Of a stretch of DNA of 6,205 nt, positions 6,033 through 6,205 are shown one piece after another. The position numbers were made by a program, and so were the translations under genes. This stretch comes from an uncultured Clostridia bacterium (lineage in GTDB: Bacteria > Bacillota > Clostridia > Lachnospirales > Lachnospiraceae). The DNA lies in contig CAMWWW010000144.1 of the NCBI GenBank assembly GCA_947178015.1, positions 1 through 6,205 on the forward strand. Reading direction: 5' to 3'. Each line of letters opens with the position of its first letter. Within the stretch, counting starts at the first letter, position 1. The notes beneath the pieces were generated by a model. The model did no database searches. It had not been told where the DNA came from and worked only from the letters and a program-made list of their open reading frames with translations.

Positions 6033-6061
6033 ATTATATCTCCATAAATCAAAAAAGACCA
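6033..6061 (-). promoter_or_regulatory. Candidate promoter of the lipoprotein gene
   Basis: On the - strand a perfect -10 TATAAT (plus-strand ATTATA at 6033-6038) lies about 35 bp before the start codon. The -35 at 17 bp spacing is a poor TGGTCT (6056-6061). A better TTGTCT lies a few bases further upstream but is too distant for standard spacing. Confidence 0.45.
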
Positions 6062-6120
6062 GACAAAACAAAAAGAATTAAGATATAATAAAGAAATTCA
6101 TTATCTATCGATTTTTTATT

Positions 6121-6205
6121 TGTATACTTTTTCGAAGGCGGGAAATGTGTTAATCATTTTCGAGAAAGGTCCGCATAGCCAGCGCAGCTATTTCCTCCGT
6201 CACCC
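6121..6205 (-). repeat. Right copy of the inverted repeat, ending at the window edge
   Basis: This is the reverse-complement partner of 2-86: identical over the outer 38 bp (6168-6205), then 37 of 47 positions matching, with no gaps. Similarity ends at the TGTATA at 6121-6126. Together the two copies make an inverted pair facing into the window. Confidence 0.95.
6150..6205 (-). CDS. C-terminal fragment of the same unidentified protein, cut by right window edge
   Basis: On the - strand the frame reads VTEEIAALAMRTFLEND and stops at TAA (6152-6150). The left copy has Ser at this codon and continues another 22 residues. Beyond the TAA the frame still resembles the left copy (HISRLRKSIQ against YIHRLRKSIH), so this copy may have been shortened by a nonsense change. 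It could also be that neither copy is coding here. The start lies outside the window and the family is not recognised. Confidence 0.35.
   Translation of the reverse strand, partial: VTEEIAALAMRTFLEND

Noticed and set aside
5999..6052. Earlier ATG (6052) for the lipoprotein
   Set aside because: It would place 18 residues before a textbook signal peptide and use the promoter -10 region as coding sequence. ATG 5998 has its own AAAGGA.
1..6205. CRISPR arrays, tRNA or rRNA genes, replication origin
   Set aside because: I saw no regularly spaced short repeats beyond those listed, no cloverleaf-like gene and no iteron or DnaA-box cluster.

Overview
The window looks like chromosomal DNA from a low-GC Gram-positive anaerobe of the Clostridia, most likely of Lachnospiraceae type. 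This rests on strong AGGAGG-like ribosome binding sites, rho-independent terminators, a Gram-positive agr-type peptide signalling cassette and a lysine-rich two-domain PPK2 protein. No rRNA, tRNA or other taxonomic marker is present, so the family-level assignment is inference.

Layout, left to right. (1) 1-123 reads as the tail of an unidentified protein cut by the window edge. Its first 85 bases return in inverted orientation at the right edge, with the outer 38 bp identical. (2) 326-1849 encodes a tandem two-domain polyphosphate:AMP phosphotransferase, with a candidate promoter upstream and a clear terminator at 1868-1900. (3) 1895-2127 holds a short orphan coding-like remnant and then an AT-rich leader. 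(4) 2128-5054 is a complete agr-like quorum-sensing cassette, all on the + strand, in the order response regulator (AgrA-like), sensor kinase (AgrC-like), a 49-residue autoinducer peptide precursor (AgrD-like), and processing protease (AgrB-like). It closes with a strong terminator at 5061-5094. (5) On the - strand, 5998-5348 encodes a small lipoprotein. Its reading frame continues past an in-frame TAG to 5195, so it looks like a gene shortened by a nonsense change. (6) 6121-6205 is the right-hand inverted repeat.

How the genes fit together: AgrB should cleave and cyclise the AgrD peptide into a thiolactone, by alignment probably ringed as CVWSV. The exported peptide would be sensed by the AgrC-like kinase, which phosphorylates the LytTR response regulator. 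In front of agrD, two 11-bp direct repeats (GGTYAAWAWTG) start exactly 21 bp apart and sit just upstream of a well-formed promoter (TTGTAT-17-TAAAAT). That is the geometry expected of a LytTR dimer site, so the cassette probably autoinduces its own signal genes. The phosphotransferase and the lipoprotein show no sequence-level link to the circuit.

The most notable points are the unusual A-C-D-B gene order with the predicted autoinduction operator, the new autoinducer peptide sequence, the in-frame TAG in the lipoprotein gene, and the inverted repeats that end exactly at both window borders.
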